Shown here piece by piece: positions 1 to 7,492 of a DNA stretch of 8,403 nucleotides. This DNA comes from Bacillota bacterium (lineage in GTDB: Bacteria > Bacillota > Clostridia > Peptostreptococcales > Anaerovoracaceae). The position numbers were made by a program, and so were the translations under genes. A model generated the notes under the pieces. That model ran no database searches. It had not been told where the DNA came from and worked only from the letters and a program-made list of their open reading frames with translations. The number at the start of each line of letters is the position of its first letter. Positions within the stretch are counted from its first letter, which is position 1. The stretch lies in contig JAEEUO010000034.1 of NCBI GenBank assembly GCA_016286935.1, positions 1 through 8,403 of the forward strand. The letters are read 5' to 3'.

Positions 1-261
1 GAGCAGCGCGGAGACGCAGCCTTTCAGAAGGTCCGGCTCCGTCCGGAGGCGCAGGAGAAGCGCCGCGTACGCGGCGTTCAGGCCGTACGCGCCGCAGGAG
101 ACGGCGAAAAGAAGCCGCGCGCCGGACGCGAACGGACGGAGGTCCGCCGGATCCGTCACAGCGGTGTAGTCCTCCCCCTCCAGCGCATACGCCAGCACGG
201 CGTCCAGACGGACGTCGTCTTCGGGCCGGTCTGCCTTTACGCGGATCACGGTAAGCGCCAT
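1..261 (-). CDS. Unrecognised protein, N-terminal 87 residues only (runs off the window)
   Basis: An open frame runs from the ATG at 261 without a stop to the window edge. It begins MALTVIRVKADRPEDD and continues with a variable acidic region, then a hydrophobic strand-like segment ARLLFAVSCGAYGLN (about 48–62) followed by an Ala/Leu-rich helix and LLKGCVSALL. The strand–Gly–helix pattern is compatible with a Rossmann- or flavodoxin-like fold, but this is only a guess from 87 residues. The start is well supported: AAAGGA at 272–277 lies 10 nt upstream, and the ATG follows the dehydrogenase TGA by a single nucleotide, so the two are almost certainly co-transcribed and coupled. Codon use is the same GC-rich type as its neighbours. 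It is truncated by the window, not broken. Confidence 0.7.
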   Translation of the reverse strand, partial: MALTVIRVKADRPEDDVRLDAVLAYALEGEDYTAVTDPADLRPFASGARLLFAVSCGAYGLNAAYAALLLRLRTEPDLLKGCVSALL

Positions 262-262
262 A

Positions 263-1246
263 TCAGAGGATTCCTTTCAGTTCATCGACGGCGTCGCCGA
301 TGCGGGCGAGGAGTTTTTCGGGGAGGCCGTCGAACGGCTCCGTTTCGATGCCGTCCGCCGTATAGCGGTTCTTCCGGCCGAGCCAGACGCCGTCCGCCAG
401 GACGGAGCCGTAATGCCATTCGCCGCGCAGCGTCAGAAGGAGCGACAGCGCGCCCGACGACAGCGCGGGCGCGACGTACGGCTTGAAGCCGAGCTCGCGC
501 ATCCGGAGGTTCGCCGTGAGCGCCTTTTCGGTCAGCTCCGCCGACAGTTCATCATCGTACCGCTCGGGGTCTGTCGCGTTCGCGATCCAGAGGCCCTTTC
601 CGTGGGGGCCGAACGCGCGGCCCTCCGTGAGGAACGACGCGAACCGCGGATCCTTCTTCGCGTAGTACGCCGCGCGCGCGTTCATCACGCCGAGGCCGTA
701 GCCCTGGATCTGCTCCGGGGCAAGCCCGCGGCCGTCCCAAACGCCTTCTTCGTTCGTGTTGCTCGCGAGATACGCAACCTTCGCGAGCGGGTCGACGGGA
801 TCGGAGACCTGGGCCCAGAGCCCGCGGAAGCCGGCCTCGCGCGCCATCCTCGCGTACGTCCGCACGATCGCGGAATTGGCCTCGAACTGGGCCATCCGCA
901 CGTCCTTCACGGCCGAGCCGACGGGCGGGATCCCCTTCGACGCGACGAACACGAAGACGTCGCACGCGAACAGATCCTCCGGCCGGACGACGTCGACCTC
1001 CGGAAAGGCGTCGTAATCCCACGGAAGCGAGACCTGGCCCATCTCGAATTCCCAGCGGGCCGTCGTCGCTTCGGAGAGATCGCAGATGCCGATCGAATCG
1101 ATCACATCGCCCCCGAGGAGCTTCAGCCCCGTGAGCATCGTGGATCCGACGTCGCCGATCGCGAGGATATGGACGCGCGCCTTCCGGCCGAGCGGCGGGA
1201 GTGCCGCCGGCCTGCGCGCCGTTTCGGGATCATTCTTCCTGTTCAT
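263..1246 (-). CDS. Lactate/malate dehydrogenase-family protein, divergent (327 aa)
   Basis: The length and order of motifs fit the NAD-dependent 2-hydroxyacid (LDH/MDH) family. After a 24-residue basic and Pro-rich extension comes a Rossmann start, VHILAIGDVGST (25–36), then an acidic residue D56 at the end of strand 2, a mobile-loop region with R117 and N124, QVSDPVD (146–152) at the place of the usual NPVD motif, R191 at the place of the substrate-binding arginine, and FGPHGKG with H215 as the likely catalytic histidine. Two changes are odd: the NPVD asparagine is D149, and the aspartate three residues before R191, which normally pairs with the histidine, is M188. The first glycine of GxGxxG is also absent. 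The protein may act on an unusual substrate or have lost classical activity. Its ATG lies inside the end of the large gene (17-nt overlap), with GGAG 12 nt upstream at 1259–1262, suggesting translational coupling. Substrate cannot be assigned. Confidence 0.8.
   Translation of the reverse strand: MNRKNDPETARRPAALPPLGRKARVHILAIGDVGSTMLTGLKLLGGDVIDSIGICDLSEATTARWEFEMGQVSLPWDYDAFPEVDVVRPEDLFACDVFVFVASKGIPPVGSAVKDVRMAQFEANSAIVRTYARMAREAGFRGLWAQVSDPVDPLAKVAYLASNTNEEGVWDGRGLAPEQIQGYGLGVMNARAAYYAKKDPRFASFLTEGRAFGPHGKGLWIANATDPERYDDELSAELTEKALTANLRMRELGFKPYVAPALSSGALSLLLTLRGEWHYGSVLADGVWLGRKNRYTADGIETEPFDGLPEKLLARIGDAVDELKGIL
272..277 (-). promoter_or_regulatory. Ribosome binding site of the last, partial gene
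   Basis: AAAGGA lies 10 nt before the ATG at 261, inside the last codons of the dehydrogenase gene. The dehydrogenase stop TGA (265–263) and the new ATG are one base apart, a typical arrangement for reinitiation by terminating ribosomes. Confidence 0.55.
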
Positions 1247-4200
1247 TCCATACGTGGGCTCCGCGCAGGAGCTGTTCCAGATCGTTAGCGATATAGACGG
1301 ACGCGGGCAGATTGGAGTCGTACGCGAGGCACGAGCCCTTGTCCGGACACAGCGGAAGGTTGACGGCCTCGCTGAGGCGGCTGAGCGTCAGGTTCCGCGC
1401 GTAGTGTTCGCGGTAGGCCTGCTCGAGGGCGAGCATGAGATCGCGCGCCGATTCGAGGCAGACGCGGGACAGGTCAAACACGGCCGAGCGCGGGCAGTTC
1501 CTGAGGAACGTCGGCGCCGCGTACGGGAGAATGTGGTTGATGCCGGCCTGGAGGCCCGGAACGGGATACGTCGCGCGGCGCACCGTATCGCCGCCGATGA
1601 ACGGATAGATCGTCGATTCGACGAACCACCGCTTCAGCGTCGGGACGAAATACGCGCCGTCGACGGGACGGTTCCACTCGCGCATCAGATCGCGGCCGTG
1701 GCCGGAGAGGATGCCGACGAGGACCATGCGGATGTCGATGTTCTCGGCCTTCAGGAGCGGATCGAGCGTCCGCATGCGGTGGCCGGGGTGCATGACGTCG
1801 TCGACGAGGATCACCGAGCGGTCGAACGATTTGATCGTGCGGATCTGGCTCGGGATCGGCGGATAATACGGGAACGCCTCGATCTTGTACGTCTCGAGAT
1901 CGGGCTCGTAGACCTTGTCGGTGTGGATCGTCATCGTGACGGTGTTCGGAATGATCCGCCCGCGGAGCATCTTGCCGAACGGGACGCACATGCACGGACC
2001 GAGTCTGCGCGGGACGGTCGGCGTCATCGGCACTTCGTTGACGGCGGTGATCTTCTCGAGCAGCCGCTGGTGGATGATCTCGTTCGAGAGCGTCAGGACG
2101 AGCATGCCCGGGTCGAGGCCCGTCAGCGCGCGCTGGAGGTTTTTGTGGCCGTTCGCGATCGCCCGAATCACGCGCGGATCGGAGGAGAGCGGCTCCTGGA
2201 ACATGTCCTCCATGTTGCGGATCAGGACGGACGGCGCGCGCATATCGACCTCCATCAGCGGATGGCCGCCCTCGCGGCGGACGAAGCCCTGACGCGCGAG
2301 CAGCTCCTCAAGATCGGCCGAGAGCCCGCCCGCCGGACGCGCGATCGCGTATGTGCAGCCCTCCTCGAGAGCGTGCGCGATCACTTCGCTGAGCAGGAAC
2401 TGGGCGTCGTCGTCCTGCGCGGAGAGACCGGTCAGGAGAAGCGTCTTTCCGGATGCGCGGAGGCGCAGGCGGTCGGTCAGCGCGGCGTCGCCGAAGAACG
2501 AGAAGAACTCCGTCGCGTCGAGGATCCGCCACGTCACGGAACCGCATTCCGCGCCGTCGCGGCGGATGGTCATGACCGCGTCCCCTTCCGTGCTCCCGGC
2601 TTCGGACGGATCGGTTCCGCCCCTCCGGTAGCGCGGCGCGAGGCGTTCGAACGAGATCCGGGACGGCAGGAGCATCGGTTTGTCCTGGCTGTCGCGGAGG
2701 TAGAGGCCGTTCTGGTAGATGAAGTCCTGGATGACGGGATCGATGAAATGGGAGATGTCGCGGTTCTGGTCGACGTTCTCGCGGATGCGCGTCGAGCTGA
2801 TGTCCTCGAGCTCCGGCGGGAGGCGCAGTTCCCGGATCTCGCCCGTGATGCCGAGTTCCTCCTTCGGGGGGATCGTCGGCTGGTCGGGGCGGCTGAAGAC
2901 GATGTGGTCCATCGAGTGGATCGAGTACGGCTGCGGTTCGGCCTTGTAGGCGGACGCGCCCGCGAGCACGTCCGCGCCGACGACGACGCAGAGCTTCCGC
3001 CCCGCGAAGATCTCGCGCAGCCGCTTCAGATCGGCCGGATTCGCGATGTTGATCGGAATGTCGCTCGGGAAGAGATAGACGTGGAAATCACCCGCGACGG
3101 ACATATTGATGATCTGGCGGCGGATGAGGTGCGGCTGGGGCTTCTTCGACCACGAGAATTCGTCGACGGCGAGGTAGACCTCGTAGCCCATCTGGCGGAT
3201 CTTGTGGACGATGCCTTTGTGGGAGAGCGTGAACGGATCGAACGTTCCGGGGAAGAACGCGACGTTCTTCGGCCGTCCGAAGCGGAACGAGCCGCTTTCG
3301 AGCTTGTGGAACGTCAGGAACCGGTCGAGGTGGGCAAGCGCGGAGGCGCGGTAGAAGAACGTGAGGTTGTCGCGGTCGGGCGCCGTCTCCGTGAGGAGCA
3401 AAAGCTTCCGGCAGCAGAGCGTGAAGAGCTTCTCGCGCGATTCCATCGAGAGCGTGCTGCCGTCGAAGAGCTGGCCGAAGATCAGGAGCGCCTCCTGGCG
3501 GACGGGCTCGCGGTAGTGGGCGAGGCCCTGCAGGAGCAGCCCGATCAGCTCGTAGCGGCGGTCGGTATAGTGGGTTCCCGTCTCGTTGAACCGCTCTTTA
3601 TAGCCTTCGTAGTTCTCCAGGATCACGCCGATCGTCCGGAGCGCGCCGGCGACGGTGGAGTCGGCGGGCGATCCGAGCAGCGTGTGGAGCCAGTGAACCT
3701 GCTCGTCGAGTTCGGTCGGGTGGAGCAGGAGGACGGCGCGGCCGAGGTAGTCGGGAATGTACTTCGAGATCTCGTACTGGCCGAGTTCGATGCCCTTTCC
3801 GAGCTCGACGACGACCTCGTTGCGCTGTTCGCGGCGGAGGAGCGGGAGCGCGTCGAGCAGCGCTTCGCCCGCGACGTGGCGGACGACGACGCGCTCGGAG
3901 ACTTTTACGAGGTTCGAGAAGTGGGTGCAGATGTGGAGGACGTTGTCGGTGCGGCCCTGTTCGGCCTGGTCCTTCAGGATCCCCACGCCGACGACCTTGT
4001 TGACCCACGGCGTCGCGTTCTTCAGGTTGTCTAGGAAGATCTCGCCGGTGATGTCCTGTTCGCCGCTGAAGATCCTGCGGTAGGCGGAGACGTCCTCCCC
4101 CGCGCGGCGCAGGATCCGGTAGCGCAGGAATTTGAGCGTCAGGCCCTCGTTCGGGTCGCCCTGGGAGGCGATCTCGGCGATGCGCTTCATTTCGTGATCG

Positions 4201-5987
4201 TCGCGGGCAAGCGGCCTCTGGGCTTCCTGAAGGAACAGGAGCGCGCCGGTCTGGAGCTTCGTATCGCCGTTCAGCGCGAAATACGCGGCGAATTCGACGA
4301 TCTTTTCGCGCGTCGCCTCGTCGTAGAAGTGCGGCGGGAGGTTCTGGATCGCGTCGAGGAGCGTGAACGCCGTCTCGGGCTCCTTCTCCGCGGGCTTGTC
4401 GAAGTAGGCGAGAAACGCGCCGATGAACCGCGGCAGCGATTCGGGGCGGCTGTACTCGATCAGGGAATCGACGACGAGCTTCAGCGTGTAGCCGATATGG
4501 GAGCGCTGCTGGGCCGTCGTTTTGTGGTCCGGGTTGATGATCCGGTCGAGGTACTTCTCCCAGAGCATGTACGGGATCTCCTCGGCCGGGTCGGAGGGAA
4601 CGTCGTCGGGGAGACGCTTCCGGTAGACAAGGTGGAACCGCGCGATGATCTGGCCGAGCAGGCTCGCGGCCTGGCGGCGGATGTCGCCTTCGCGGTGGCT
4701 CAGGAGCTCATAGAGAAACGCGAGGGCGAGCGTTTTCTGGCGCACGGAGAGGTACGTGCAGTATTCGCCGAAGATGTTCAGGTAGACGCGGAGCTGCTTC
4801 CAGTCGCGGCTCGCGCGGGCCGCCTCGATGATGTTGCCGAATTTCTGGTCGCTCGACAGCTGGTTCATCAGGCGGATGTGGTGCTCCATCGACAGCATCA
4901 TCAGGCGGTCGACGGCCTCCTCCGGCGTCATCAGCGCGGGGTCCTTCGTTTCGGGCTTCTTCAGCGGCTTTCCGGTCAGTTCGGTGTCGAAGCCGAGCGA
5001 GAGCAGATACCGCTCGAAGTCCTGGAGGCGGCTGTAGACGATCTCGTAGCGGCGCCGTTTCGCGGCGTCGACGTTTTCGAGCTTGTTGAGGATGATGTCG
5101 AACGAATCGGAGAGCGGGCTGATCGCCGTCCGCTCGTTTCCGTCGGCGTCACGGACCATCTTGCAGCGGATGTCCGCGTAGATCAGGCAGAGCGCCTCCG
5201 CGGAAAGAGCGTCGAGCTCGAGGTCCCACGTCGAATGGTTCGAAGCGATGTGGCTGATCGCGAGGAGCTCGCGTTCCTCCAGCCACAGGCCGGTGTAGTA
5301 GTAGTGGAGATGGGGAACGTTCTCCCCGGGACGGCAGCCGTACTTGCCGATGTCGTGGGCGGTCGCGGCGGCGGAGACGAGCGAAAGGTCGATGTCCTCG
5401 CCCGATTCACGGATCGCGCGCGCGACGGACAGCGCGATGAAATGGACGCCCGCGATGTGGGAGAGCGTCCGGTACGGCGTCACCTCGTTGCCGAGGCGCA
5501 TCAGTTCATAGACGAACTCGCGGCGGAACGCGCCGAAGAACTTGCGGTACTCGGCGGCATGGTCGCAGTCGTTCGATTCGGCGGGCGTGAGGAACCCGAA
5601 GTCGTACATCGGGTCGAACGGGAGGACGGTCCTCTCGCGGTCGAACAGGACCTGGAGGACGGTCAGGTAGCGCATGACGCCCGTCGCGTACGCTTCCTCG
5701 TCGGCGTCGGAGACGAACCCGCTTCCGGGGTACATGCGCGAGCGGATCCAGTCGTACGCGAAGGCGGGCCAGCCGCGTTCCGGCATATCGCCGAGGATCG
5801 GCGCCATCGCCTCCGCGACTTCGGAGCAGACGAGCCGCTTCTCCAGCGGGAACAGCGCCTCCAGACGGTCGATCGTGTCGCCCGCGCGGAAAATGCCGGC
5901 CGCGTCGCGCTGCCGTTCCGCGAGCCCGCGCTCCGCGAACGCTTTGGAAAGATCATGAAGGAGTTCACGCTTCGCTGTTGTGTTCAT
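1230..5987 (-). CDS. Large multidomain protein: HD domain – HEAT-like helical region – NadD-like nucleotidyltransferase – GNAT-like – PRTase-like (1585 aa)
   Basis: Residues about 165–310 form an HD metal-dependent phosphohydrolase-type domain: H177, H182, the H211-D212-I-G-K motif, H246, H251 and D272 are in order and spacing typical of the superfamily. Residues about 320–900 are mostly amphipathic helices resembling HEAT/ARM repeats (for example near 434–450 and 827–842). Residues about 905–1095 are a nucleotidyltransferase of the NadD/cytidylyltransferase family with GTFDP (914–918), S-H923 for the (T/H)xGH position, a VVGAD strand and ISSTRIR (1063–1069), so the ATP-binding motifs are present. 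Residues 1139–1250 look GNAT-like but lack a clear acetyl-CoA loop. About 1275–1475 is PRTase-like, with VILVDDVMHPGHRM (1392–1405). The C-terminus has a CPDKGSC pair (C1547, C1553). No signal peptide or membrane segment is seen, so it should be cytoplasmic. NadD makes NaAD from NaMN, but whether this domain does so is inference. A fused enzyme–scaffold in nucleotide metabolism is possible. Confidence 0.85.
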   Translation of the reverse strand: MNTTAKRELLHDLSKAFAERGLAERQRDAAGIFRAGDTIDRLEALFPLEKRLVCSEVAEAMAPILGDMPERGWPAFAYDWIRSRMYPGSGFVSDADEEAYATGVMRYLTVLQVLFDRERTVLPFDPMYDFGFLTPAESNDCDHAAEYRKFFGAFRREFVYELMRLGNEVTPYRTLSHIAGVHFIALSVARAIRESGEDIDLSLVSAAATAHDIGKYGCRPGENVPHLHYYYTGLWLEERELLAISHIASNHSTWDLELDALSAEALCLIYADIRCKMVRDADGNERTAISPLSDSFDIILNKLENVDAAKRRRYEIVYSRLQDFERYLLSLGFDTELTGKPLKKPETKDPALMTPEEAVDRLMMLSMEHHIRLMNQLSSDQKFGNIIEAARASRDWKQLRVYLNIFGEYCTYLSVRQKTLALAFLYELLSHREGDIRRQAASLLGQIIARFHLVYRKRLPDDVPSDPAEEIPYMLWEKYLDRIINPDHKTTAQQRSHIGYTLKLVVDSLIEYSRPESLPRFIGAFLAYFDKPAEKEPETAFTLLDAIQNLPPHFYDEATREKIVEFAAYFALNGDTKLQTGALLFLQEAQRPLARDDHEMKRIAEIASQGDPNEGLTLKFLRYRILRRAGEDVSAYRRIFSGEQDITGEIFLDNLKNATPWVNKVVGVGILKDQAEQGRTDNVLHICTHFSNLVKVSERVVVRHVAGEALLDALPLLRREQRNEVVVELGKGIELGQYEISKYIPDYLGRAVLLLHPTELDEQVHWLHTLLGSPADSTVAGALRTIGVILENYEGYKERFNETGTHYTDRRYELIGLLLQGLAHYREPVRQEALLIFGQLFDGSTLSMESREKLFTLCCRKLLLLTETAPDRDNLTFFYRASALAHLDRFLTFHKLESGSFRFGRPKNVAFFPGTFDPFTLSHKGIVHKIRQMGYEVYLAVDEFSWSKKPQPHLIRRQIINMSVAGDFHVYLFPSDIPINIANPADLKRLREIFAGRKLCVVVGADVLAGASAYKAEPQPYSIHSMDHIVFSRPDQPTIPPKEELGITGEIRELRLPPELEDISSTRIRENVDQNRDISHFIDPVIQDFIYQNGLYLRDSQDKPMLLPSRISFERLAPRYRRGGTDPSEAGSTEGDAVMTIRRDGAECGSVTWRILDATEFFSFFGDAALTDRLRLRASGKTLLLTGLSAQDDDAQFLLSEVIAHALEEGCTYAIARPAGGLSADLEELLARQGFVRREGGHPLMEVDMRAPSVLIRNMEDMFQEPLSSDPRVIRAIANGHKNLQRALTGLDPGMLVLTLSNEIIHQRLLEKITAVNEVPMTPTVPRRLGPCMCVPFGKMLRGRIIPNTVTMTIHTDKVYEPDLETYKIEAFPYYPPIPSQIRTIKSFDRSVILVDDVMHPGHRMRTLDPLLKAENIDIRMVLVGILSGHGRDLMREWNRPVDGAYFVPTLKRWFVESTIYPFIGGDTVRRATYPVPGLQAGINHILPYAAPTFLRNCPRSAVFDLSRVCLESARDLMLALEQAYREHYARNLTLSRLSEAVNLPLCPDKGSCLAYDSNLPASVYIANDLEQLLRGAHVWNEQEE

Positions 5988-5995
5988 GCTGTTGT

Positions 5996-5999
5996 CTCC
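5996..5999 (-). promoter_or_regulatory. Ribosome binding site that fixes the large gene's start at 5987
   Basis: GGAG lies 8 nt before the ATG at 5987. The reading frame is open further upstream, with ATG codons at 6086 and 6032, but neither has a Shine-Dalgarno sequence. The one at 6086 would also lie within the presumed promoter. Confidence 0.7.
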
Positions 6000-6076
6000 G
6001 TTTCCGTTCCGCTGTTTTCCGCCCTTCCGCATCGGGACATAGTCAAAAACAATGGAGCGTTTCCATAGGTAGTTGA

Positions 6077-6087
6077 ATTGTATCATA
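6077..6087 (-). promoter_or_regulatory. Candidate −10 region for the large multidomain gene
   Basis: The 164-bp gap between the S1 stop and the next start is the only AT-rich intergenic sequence in the window. After the terminator the minus strand reads TATGATACAAT, which contains two overlapping −10-like hexamers, TATGAT (6087–6082) and TACAAT (6082–6077). I see no good −35 at 16–18 nt; for TACAAT the best is TTTTCT in the terminator T-tract, three of six matches. The position is plausible because a terminator separates the gene from ispH–rpsA, but the promoter call is weak. Confidence 0.3.
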
Positions 6088-6095
6088 ACGCGGCA

Positions 6096-6130
6096 GAAAA
6101 GAAAAGACCCCGTGCCTTCGCACGGGGCCT
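6096..6130 (-). terminator. Intrinsic terminator after ispH–rpsA
   Basis: Read on the minus strand, CCCCGTGC and GCACGGGG form a perfect 8-bp stem around a GAAG loop. The stem extends by G·T, G-C and A-T pairs to 11 bp (6105–6130). It is followed directly by TTTCTTTTCT (6104–6095). The hairpin starts about 20 nt after the S1 stop codon (TAA at 6154–6152). It should end most ispH–rpsA transcripts, so the next gene needs its own promoter. Confidence 0.9.
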
Positions 6131-6151
6131 CTTGTTCTGTTTTCAGCGAGC

Positions 6152-7492
6152 TTACGCTTCCGCCGGCGCTTCGGCTTCGGGAGCGGCTTCGGCAGCGGGT
6201 TCTTCCGCCTTCGGAGCTTCTTCCGCGGGCGCTTCGGCCTTCGGAGCTTCTTCCGCCTTCGGGGCTTCCGGTCCGAGCGCTTTCTTGATCGAGAGGGAGA
6301 TTCTTCTTCTCTCTTTGTCGATCTCGAGGATCTCGGCCTTCACGATCTGGCCGATCGAGAGCTCGTCGGCGATGTTCGCGACGCGCTTGTAGGCGATCTC
6401 GGAGATGTGGACGAGACCGTCAAGACCCGGTTCGAGCTCGACGAACGCGCCGTATTCCTTGATCTGGACAACCTTGCCTTCGATAAGCTGTCCGGCCTGG
6501 TATTTGTCGTCGATGACGGACCAGGGTTCGGGACGGTTCTGCTTCAGGCCGAGGGAGATCTTGCCCTTCTCTTCGTTCATGGAGAGGATCTTTACGGGGA
6601 TCTTTTCCTCGATCTTCAGAGCTTCCTGGGGGTGTTTGAGCTTGCCCCAGGAGATCTCGGAGATGTGGAGCAGGCCGTCGATGCCGCCGATGTCGACGAA
6701 CGCGCCGTAATCGGTGAATCTCTTGACGGTGCCTTCCACGATATCGCCGACGTGGAGGTTTTCCCAGACCTCGGCGAGTCTCTTCTTCTTTTCTTCCTCA
6801 AGGAACGCCTTGTGGGAGAAGACGGCCTTGTTGCGTCTCGGATCGACGCGGCTGACCTTGCACTCGAGCGTCTTGCCGATGAATTCGTCGGCCTTCTCGA
6901 CGTAGTGGTCGGAGAGCTGGGACATCGGGATGAAGCCGGAGATCTCCTTGTAGACGGCGATCACGCCGCCCTTGACTTCCTTGACGACCTTCGCGAGGAC
7001 GACTTCCTTGTTGTCGAGCGCTTCGGTGATCTCGCCCCAGTTTTCGTTGAGTTCGACCTTTTTCTTGGAAAGAAGGATATTTCCGTCACCGTCATCCGTC
7101 TTCAGAACCTTGGCCTGTACGGTGTCTCCTTCCTTGAAGAGGTCGGAAAGGGTCTTTCCTTCCTCGATGGTCATTTCGGAAGCGGGAATTACGCCGTCCT
7201 TTTTGCAGCCGAGGTTGACGACGAGGAATTTGTCGTTCACCTGGACTACTTCGCCCTCGACGATCTCGCCGCGCGCGGGGAGACGCAGGGACTTTTCAAT
7301 CAGGTCCATCATAGATTCCATGTCGTTCGCATCGTCGGGATACTTGGCCATGGTCTTCGGTTCCTGTTCGGTTTTCGAATCCTGTACGGGTTCCGCGGGG
7401 GCGGCTTCCGTCACAACGGGTTCCTCGGCGGCAAAATCGCTGACCGCGTCGACCGTCTCAAGATTCTTGTTCTCAGTGATAGCTTCACTCAT
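6152..7492 (-). CDS. rpsA: Possible free ribosomal protein S1 (446 aa) from an internal start within the ispH fusion
   Basis: This is an alternative product of the same reading frame as the fusion, starting at residue M301 of the long protein. M301 lies just after the AGASTPE motif and last helix of IspH and before the acidic linker of S1, which is where an independent S1 gene would begin. It is preceded by AAGGAGG with an 11-nt spacer, the strongest Shine-Dalgarno sequence in the window. The product would hold all four S1 domains and the acidic tail. Ribosomal protein S1 is needed in far larger amounts than IspH, so separate initiation would make physiological sense. The sequence shows a good start site. 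That it is used, and in what ratio to the fusion, is inference. A later ATG at 7351 (M348) has only a weak AGGA upstream and is a poorer candidate. Confidence 0.5.
   Translation of the reverse strand: MSEAITENKNLETVDAVSDFAAEEPVVTEAAPAEPVQDSKTEQEPKTMAKYPDDANDMESMMDLIEKSLRLPARGEIVEGEVVQVNDKFLVVNLGCKKDGVIPASEMTIEEGKTLSDLFKEGDTVQAKVLKTDDGDGNILLSKKKVELNENWGEITEALDNKEVVLAKVVKEVKGGVIAVYKEISGFIPMSQLSDHYVEKADEFIGKTLECKVSRVDPRRNKAVFSHKAFLEEEKKKRLAEVWENLHVGDIVEGTVKRFTDYGAFVDIGGIDGLLHISEISWGKLKHPQEALKIEEKIPVKILSMNEEKGKISLGLKQNRPEPWSVIDDKYQAGQLIEGKVVQIKEYGAFVELEPGLDGLVHISEIAYKRVANIADELSIGQIVKAEILEIDKERRRISLSIKKALGPEAPKAEEAPKAEAPAEEAPKAEEPAAEAAPEAEAPAEA

Noticed and set aside
413..1288. Plus-strand open frame of 291 codons opposite the dehydrogenase
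   Set aside because: The composition is extremely Arg-rich and typical of a shadow frame. The minus strand holds a full-length dehydrogenase-family protein.
1086..4034. Plus-strand open frame of 982 codons opposite the large gene and the dehydrogenase
   Set aside because: The protein is a run of Arg, Asp, Glu and Val with no recognisable motif, as expected from the complement of a GC-rich gene. The opposite strand has clear domain motifs across the same stretch.
6018..6046. TTGACT on the minus strand (6046–6041) as a −35 box for the large gene
   Set aside because: The hexamer 17 nt downstream is GGCGGA, with no −10-like sequence at any nearby spacing.
4194..6068. Plus-strand open frame of 624 codons opposite the HD and helical part of the large gene
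   Set aside because: It has the same Arg/Asp/Val-rich antisense composition and no motif, and it overlaps the HD domain coding region and the presumed promoter.
5988..6086. Longer N-terminus of the large protein, starting at the ATG at 6086 (or at 6032)
   Set aside because: Neither ATG has a ribosome binding site. The first lies in the AT-rich candidate promoter just after the terminator. The ATG at 5987 has GGAG at 8 nt.
6152..7351. Free S1 starting at the ATG at 7351 (MAKYPDD)
   Set aside because: Only a weak AGGA about 10 nt upstream is visible, whereas the ATG at 7492 has a perfect AAGGAGG and sits at the domain boundary.
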